Below, one piece after another: positions 60,326 through 64,000 of a stretch of DNA of 64,000 nucleotides. Below the pieces are notes generated by a model, which was not told the DNA's origin, made no database searches, and was given only the letters and a program-made list of their open reading frames with translations. A program made the translations under genes and the position numbers. Each line of letters starts with the position of its first letter. Within the stretch, counting starts at the first letter, position 1. This DNA comes from Flavobacteriales bacterium (GTDB taxonomy: Bacteria; Bacteroidota; Bacteroidia; Flavobacteriales_F; PHOS-HE28), in NCBI GenBank assembly GCA_016712535.1, contig JADJQW010000002.1:1116001-1180000 (forward strand), given 5' to 3'.

Positions 60326-61249
60326 CTATAGAATGCCGTGCTTCTCAATGTGTTTGACCATCGCCTCAGGTGAAAGTACCTGATCGTATGTGCTCAGAAT
60401 CTTGCGCGTCTTGCTATCGTTGGTGATGTTCTGCAAGAATGCCTCGAATTCAGGGTTATCGCGCGCAAGCTTGTCCATTGCATCGAGATCCAGTTGCGCT
60501 TTCTGTTTCGCTGGGATCAATATCTCCGATTGTTCGACCTGTTCAGGTTGAAGTTGGATGAGCCCAATGCCGAACGTATCTGCCAAGCTGCGCACTTCCT
60601 CAACCACTGAGTCTCCAATCTTGACAGCCACCAAGTATCCTTCGTGTGCCCAGCTTGAATTTGACACCGCTTGGAAGTAGTGCCTTCGCAAGTTGCCCAT
60701 GTCAAGATCCTTCTTCAACTCGAAGGAGTACAACTTGATCGCTGAAACCGAGATCGAAGCAATGAGGTCCAATAGTTCGTTCTTGTACTCCTTGAAAGGC
60801 AGATACACACCAACGATGTCGGGATGGATCCATTCGTTAACCCCTTTCTTTCGCTTTATTGAGTGCTGATCATAAATGGTCTTCAGCTTCGCACCGCGGA
60901 AATGTGGCGACGAGTCGGCGTAGTACACCAGCATTGGGTGCAAATCGCGCTCGGAGTAGTTGTTCTTGTCATCGATAGTCGTCGCCTCAACTGTTGGAGA
61001 GATGAGCTCCAGGGATGAGCCCTTCAGTCCGAAACGGGTCGGTCGCTTTCCCACCGCGACGAACCTGCTCGCTGTATTGTCGCGTACTTCTACATACAGC
61101 CTTGCGCCTAACGTCGCCCACGGTGTCTTGCCCCTCGTCTTGAGCTTCTTGTCCAATCCTCTCTGGACGGCGAGTTCCCAGATCTCGTTTCCAGTCAGTG
61201 GTCGATCAACGGCTTTTATAGTTGCTTCAGCAAGTTCTAAGAATGTCAT
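60326..61249 (-). CDS. HARE-HTH protein with nuclease-like domain (COG2958/HrgA-like)
   Basis: The 307-residue protein has an N-terminal HARE-HTH domain (MTFLELAEATIKAVDRPLTGNEIWELAVQRGL ... TPWATLGARLY), a winged helix often attached to restriction endonucleases and chromatin proteins. The second domain begins with ERDLHPMLVYY and has IHPDIVGV (D144) and SFELKKDL (E177, K179), followed by QAVSNSSWAHEGYLV. This D...ExK spacing suggests a PD-(D/E)xK nuclease fold. GC is clearly lower (about 47%) than in neighbouring genes, a sign of transfer. It is placed directly upstream of nth. Activity as a nuclease or a restriction-related protein is inferred, not shown. Confidence 0.7.
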   Translation of the reverse strand: MTFLELAEATIKAVDRPLTGNEIWELAVQRGLDKKLKTRGKTPWATLGARLYVEVRDNTASRFVAVGKRPTRFGLKGSSLELISPTVEATTIDDKNNYSERDLHPMLVYYADSSPHFRGAKLKTIYDQHSIKRKKGVNEWIHPDIVGVYLPFKEYKNELLDLIASISVSAIKLYSFELKKDLDMGNLRRHYFQAVSNSSWAHEGYLVAVKIGDSVVEEVRSLADTFGIGLIQLQPEQVEQSEILIPAKQKAQLDLDAMDKLARDNPEFEAFLQNITNDSKTRKILSTYDQVLSPEAMVKHIEKHGIL

Positions 61250-61276
61250 TCTCGTTCTCTTGTATACGTCGCTCTG

Positions 61277-61381
61277 TTACCATGTGAAGGTATGGGGCGA
61301 ACTCCCTTTGATGAACGTATGCGACCGCGTCGGCCGAAGTTGTTTGTTCCCAAGGCCTAGTTCACACCATACAGGCGTCAT
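61277..61381 (-). pseudogene. Remnant of a DUF6702 gene 3' end
   Basis: The minus strand encodes a 34-residue frame ending PTRSHTFIKGSSPHTFTW and TAA. The intact DUF6702 gene at 62827 ends PTRSHTFVREASPHTFTW, 13 of 18 residues identical. At DNA level 61277-61333 and 62827-62883 match at 42 of 57 positions without gaps. The residues before PTRSH do not match DUF6702, so only its last part remains. The remnant lies between the HARE-HTH gene and the ankyrin gene, in the same orientation as the intact copy. Confidence 0.75.
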
Positions 61382-61408
61382 CCATGAACTCCTGATCCAC
61401 TGCGCGTT

Positions 61409-61936
61409 CTACTCTTTCCCGAAGCCAGCGGCTTTCACCGCATCAATCACGCCCTGATTGTTCGAGTTGCGCGCGAAGCCCATGGTGAACATGACCGAGA
61501 ACATCGGGCAGAACTTGTCGGCTTTGAATTGCTTGATCTTCACAGCATCACCTCTGCCAGCTCCTTTGGAGATCAGGTAGTTCACGATATCGAGATTGCC
61601 TTTGTCCGCAGCCACCATGAGCAGGTTGATCCCCTCGGCATTGTAATTCGTTCCGCCGGGGAGGCCGGAGCAATTCTGCTTGCCGCTCCCTTCGTAGATC
61701 TTCGACACGTACTTGGGGTACTTCTCGACCATCAGTTTCACGAATTCGAGATTGTTGGTGAGGACGGCCGCGAGAACGAAGTCGCCGTTCGTGTAAGTGA
61801 AGTTCGGCAGCTTGGCTGCATCACCTGTGCGATCCTTTACGTTGAATCCTTTCTTCTCGTCGAAGTCAGCGTTCGCCCCGTGCTCGATCAGCGCTCTGGC
61901 GACCCCGGTCTTGCCGAAGTCGAGCGATTGCATCAA
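61409..61936 (-). CDS. C-terminal part of a frameshifted ankyrin-repeat protein
   Basis: This frame (175 residues from an internal TTG) contains ankyrin repeats such as TGVARALIEHGANADFDE and GINLLMVAADKGNLDIVNYLISKGA. Reading upstream past its apparent start gives LEKGADPNQVVAGTWGNILM, a perfect ankyrin continuation of the other frame. The reading frame changes at about 61985-61992, where one base (CTC CTT GAG expected, CTC TTG AG seen) appears to be lost. It is therefore not an independent gene. Confidence 0.7.
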   Translation of the reverse strand: MMQSLDFGKTGVARALIEHGANADFDEKKGFNVKDRTGDAAKLPNFTYTNGDFVLAAVLTNNLEFVKLMVEKYPKYVSKIYEGSGKQNCSGLPGGTNYNAEGINLLMVAADKGNLDIVNYLISKGAGRGDAVKIKQFKADKFCPMFSVMFTMGFARNSNNQGVIDAVKAAGFGKE

Positions 61937-62643
61937 GATGTTCCCCCAAGTGCCGGCAACAACCTGGTTGGGGTCGGCTCCTTTCTCAAGAGGTAAACGG
62001 CCATCTGTTCCAAGGTGCTGAACTGGCTCGCTTGCGCATTCGTAATGCGTGTGGGTAGTGTGACGCCCATCTTGGACATGGGTTCCACCAGTCCGGCCAG
62101 GTAAGCCACGCGCTCCTCACCTTCCTTGACGCTGATCAGTGCGTTCATCACGGTCTGACCGGTCAAAGGGCCAATGGAGTATTTCTCCAGCGGGTCAGCG
62201 CCTGCATCCACCAGCATCTTGATGATCTCCAGATCGCATCCGGTGATGGCCTGGGAAAGCAGGGTTTGCCCGATCTTGGTTTTGACCTTGATGTCAGCAC
62301 CTGCTGCCAGCAACAATTTCACCGCATCTTCATTGCCCCAGTAGGCCGCGTTGATCAGCGGGGTGAATCCGTTCGCTGGATGAACGAAGTTCAACTCGGA
62401 CTTGCTATCGATCAGGACTTTCACCACTTCAGCATCTGCCCAGCAAGCAGCCAGGTTCAGTGGCGTGCCGAACGCAGGGTCCAAGCTGTTCACATCTGCA
62501 CCTGCGGCAATGGCCGTGAGGGCATTCGGATAGTTCGCTCCTTTCAGGGCAGTCCAAAGGTCTTCCGTGGCGCCTGCGAATGAGTGAGGGATGACAATAA
62601 GAAACGCAGCGGACGTCATCAGGGTTTTGAGTCGTTGTGACAT
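61933..62643 (-). CDS. N-terminal part of a frameshifted ankyrin-repeat protein
   Basis: The 236-residue frame starts with a signal peptide (MSQRLKTLMTSAAFLIVIPHSFAGA) and has ankyrin repeats (GTPLNLAACWADAEVVKVLIDSK, GFTPLINAAYWGNEDAVKLLLAAGAD, GQTLLSQAITGCDLEIIKMLVDAGAD). It stops early (RKEPTPTRLLPALGGTS) owing to a one-base shift near 61990. With the shift repaired the protein would have about 411 residues and end at 61409. Ankyrin repeats bind other proteins; the signal peptide suggests a periplasmic or surface location. Its promoter at 62682-62714 is of the native type. Confidence 0.75.
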   Translation of the reverse strand: MSQRLKTLMTSAAFLIVIPHSFAGATEDLWTALKGANYPNALTAIAAGADVNSLDPAFGTPLNLAACWADAEVVKVLIDSKSELNFVHPANGFTPLINAAYWGNEDAVKLLLAAGADIKVKTKIGQTLLSQAITGCDLEIIKMLVDAGADPLEKYSIGPLTGQTVMNALISVKEGEERVAYLAGLVEPMSKMGVTLPTRITNAQASQFSTLEQMAVYLLRKEPTPTRLLPALGGTS

Positions 62644-62681
62644 GGTTCGAGAGTTTGTTGTACTTACGCTGTGGGCTGCGC

Positions 62682-62714
62682 CGAAAGTAGCTCGGCACAC
62701 ACAACAGTAGACAA
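62682..62714 (-). promoter_or_regulatory. Promoter of the ankyrin gene
   Basis: On the minus strand, TTG begins at 62714 and TACTTTCG at 62689, 25 nt apart as in the dnaN promoter. Transcription would begin near 62676, about 33 nt before the ATG at 62643. Confidence 0.6.
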
Positions 62715-62826
62715 TAATCGCATGCCGCACGTCTGCGCCGCGCAAGAGTGAAAGAGCTTACCAGGCAGCGCCTCTATCGATCAAGGATCGCTTCGTCAGA
62801 AAAGCCTTCAAACTGGAACTACCGCG

Positions 62827-63306
62827 TTACCAGGTGAATGTATGCGGCGAGGCTTCCCGAACGAAGGTGTGCGACCGCGTCGGCATCTTCTCCCCCTCCA
62901 CATGCACCAGGTTCTGCTGCTCCGCGAAGACATCCTGTAAGAGCGTATTGGAGACCATCAGTCCGTTCGGTGAGGCGATACCCTCTACCTGCAAGTAGCA
63001 GTACAGCGTTTCGCCATCGAGCTCTTTGCCAATCCAGTTCCAAGCGAGCTGTTTCTCCTGGAAGAGCGTTAAGTGCTCCATGAAGTATCGGTTCAGCAAG
63101 CTGTCGGCCTTAGGGTGCTCCTTGTCCGAGCCGAGCTTCAACTCGCCTCGTGCGCTCAGCGCGTGTTCGATGTCGTGCGCGGTCATCCGCCAGGTGAGGT
63201 CAAGGGTCTTCGTCTCCGGCTTGTGACGGATCGTGAGGATTGACACGAAGAAGTCGTGGGCGGTGAGTGCCACGCTGAATGTGAGTGCAAGTAGAGAGAG
63301 CTTCAT
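62827..63306 (-). CDS. DUF6702 family protein (159 aa)
   Basis: The protein has a signal peptide (MKLSLLALTFSVALTA), then HDFFVSILTIRHKPETKTLDLTWRMTAHDIEHAL, which fits the DUF6702 pattern HKFYVSxTxIxY...DDLExAL. WIGKELDGETLYCYLQVEG and the final HTFVREASPHTFTW complete it. It is a small exported beta-sandwich-type protein. In other Bacteroidota, DUF6702 genes lie next to M1 peptidase genes, and here an M1 gene starts 112 nt away in the opposite direction. The ATG at 63306 is used because the signal sequence starts there. Function unknown. Confidence 0.82.
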   Translation of the reverse strand: MKLSLLALTFSVALTAHDFFVSILTIRHKPETKTLDLTWRMTAHDIEHALSARGELKLGSDKEHPKADSLLNRYFMEHLTLFQEKQLAWNWIGKELDGETLYCYLQVEGIASPNGLMVSNTLLQDVFAEQQNLVHVEGEKMPTRSHTFVREASPHTFTW

Positions 63307-63405
63307 ACCGCGCAAAGATGGGATGGCTTCGGGCCGCGGGCTTCGGGCTGGGCAGTGCTTCGGTTCAACGCCTTGCCCAGCCCGAAGCGCGTGGCCCGCA
63401 GCCAC

Positions 63406-63413
63406 TACTTTCG
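63406..63413 (+). promoter_or_regulatory. -7 box directly before the M1 gene
   Basis: TACTTTCG ends 5 nt before the ATG at 63419. It is identical to the box at 50278. Confidence 0.4.
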
Positions 63414-63418
63414 CCAAC

Positions 63419-64000
63419 ATGTCCTCGAAGCTCTACCTCACCATTTGCACATCGATCCTTACGAGCACTGCCCTCGCCCAGGATTCCCCGCGTTACGGCC
63501 GCGACAAGTTCCGCCAGCTCGATCAGGAACTGCCCACGCCCAACGAGCAGCGGACGGCCAGCGGCGCGCCCGGCCACGCCTACTGGCAGATGAAGGCGGA
63601 TTACGACATCCATGTGGAGATCACGGAGCCGAAGGCGAGTGAAGGCGTGCTGCCGAAGCTCACCGGCTACGAGACCATCACCTATCACAACCAGAGCCCC
63701 GACAAGCTCGAGTACCTCTGGCTGCAGTTGGATCAGAACATCTTCGAGCCGAACAGCGATGCGAACACCACGCGCACCGGCACCCTTGGCGATAGCGTGA
63801 GCCTCTCGCAGATCGACAAGTGGGTGAATCCCTTCGAGGGTGGATACAAGATCACCTCGGTGACCGATGCCAATGGGGGCAAGCTGAAGCACACGATCAA
63901 CAAGACCATGATGCGCGTCGACCTCCCGAAGCCGCTCGCGCCGGGCGCGACGTTCGTCTTCAAGGTGCAGTGGTGGAACTGGATCAACGACCGCTTCAAG
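63419..64000 (+). CDS. M1-family metallopeptidase, 5' part (runs off window edge)
   Basis: The frame is open from the ATG at 63419 to the right edge (194 residues). It has a signal peptide (MSSKLYLTICTSILTSTALAQ) and then FRQLDQELPTPNEQRTASGAPGHAYWQMKADYDIHVEI, TGYETITYHNQSPDKLEYLWLQLDQNIF and DLPKPLAPGATFVFKVQWW, which is the N-terminal beta domain of M1 aminopeptidases of the Bacteroidota. The zinc site lies outside the window. It is the second M1 gene here besides the split one at 26.7-29.7 kb. It is divergent from the DUF6702 gene. Confidence 0.85.
   Translation, partial: MSSKLYLTICTSILTSTALAQDSPRYGRDKFRQLDQELPTPNEQRTASGAPGHAYWQMKADYDIHVEITEPKASEGVLPKLTGYETITYHNQSPDKLEYLWLQLDQNIFEPNSDANTTRTGTLGDSVSLSQIDKWVNPFEGGYKITSVTDANGGKLKHTINKTMMRVDLPKPLAPGATFVFKVQWWNWINDRFK

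Noticed and set aside
1..64000. tRNA, rRNA, transposase or integrase genes
   Set aside because: None was recognised on either strand; no cloverleaf, transposase motif or IS-type terminal repeats were seen by eye.

Overview
The window looks like a chromosomal stretch of a GC-rich (about 60% by eye) member of the Bacteroidota, most likely Flavobacteriales-like. The grounds are a fused lpxC-fabZ gene, gldF/gldG gliding and type IX secretion (T9SS) genes, many secreted proteins with T9SS type A or type B C-terminal sorting domains, a DUF6702 protein, and promoters of the Bacteroidota type (TTG about 25 nt before TAnnTTTG) rather than sigma-70 -35/-10 boxes. Species cannot be named from the sequence alone.

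Layout. 1-10.1 kb: a divergent TPR gene cut by the window edge, then a block of secreted proteins: two paralogous proteins with PPC-like repeats, a subtilisin-like protease, a beta-helix protein and a six-repeat adhesin-like protein. Two copies of a CCCCAT/ATGGGG inverted repeat with a fixed promoter spacing head the two halves of this block. 10.4-14.7 kb: two tandem TPR-transmembrane-adenylate cyclase genes and the remnant of a histidine kinase. 14.8-19.7 kb: gldF-gldG-DUF4340-dnaN. 19.8-33.0 kb: housekeeping and envelope genes (Omp85-type barrel, ung, OsmC, lipA, gapA, lpxH), a family M1 metallopeptidase split in two by an apparent one-base deletion, and a third adenylate cyclase carrying a beta-propeller sensor. 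33.2-38.6 kb: a small DNA-binding protein, a DEAD-box RNA helicase and lpxC/fabZ-lpxA. 38.6-53.7 kb: an 8-bp tandem repeat, a lower-GC secreted protein, a tail-fibre-like S74 protein with a T9SS signal, and three giant paralogues (propeller + PKD + type B sorting domain). 53.7-60.3 kb: uvrA, an ECF-type sigma factor, a small conserved-looking ORF, a fatty acid desaturase, an LpxL-type acyltransferase and nth. 60.3-64 kb: an accessory patch with a low-GC HARE-HTH/nuclease-like gene, a frameshifted ankyrin gene bracketed by two copies of a DUF6702 gene end, and the 5' part of another M1 peptidase.

How the genes fit together. Lipid A and envelope synthesis is represented by lpxC/fabZ, lpxA, lpxH, an LpxL-like acyltransferase and an Omp85 barrel. 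GldF/GldG and at least seven secreted proteins with sorting signals belong to the T9SS/gliding surface programme. Three membrane-bound cyclases with different sensors suggest cAMP signalling. DNA repair is represented by ung, uvrA and nth. The most unusual material is the shared operator-like element, the two one-base frameshifts, the bracketed ankyrin patch, the S74-T9SS fusion and the enlarged GldF.
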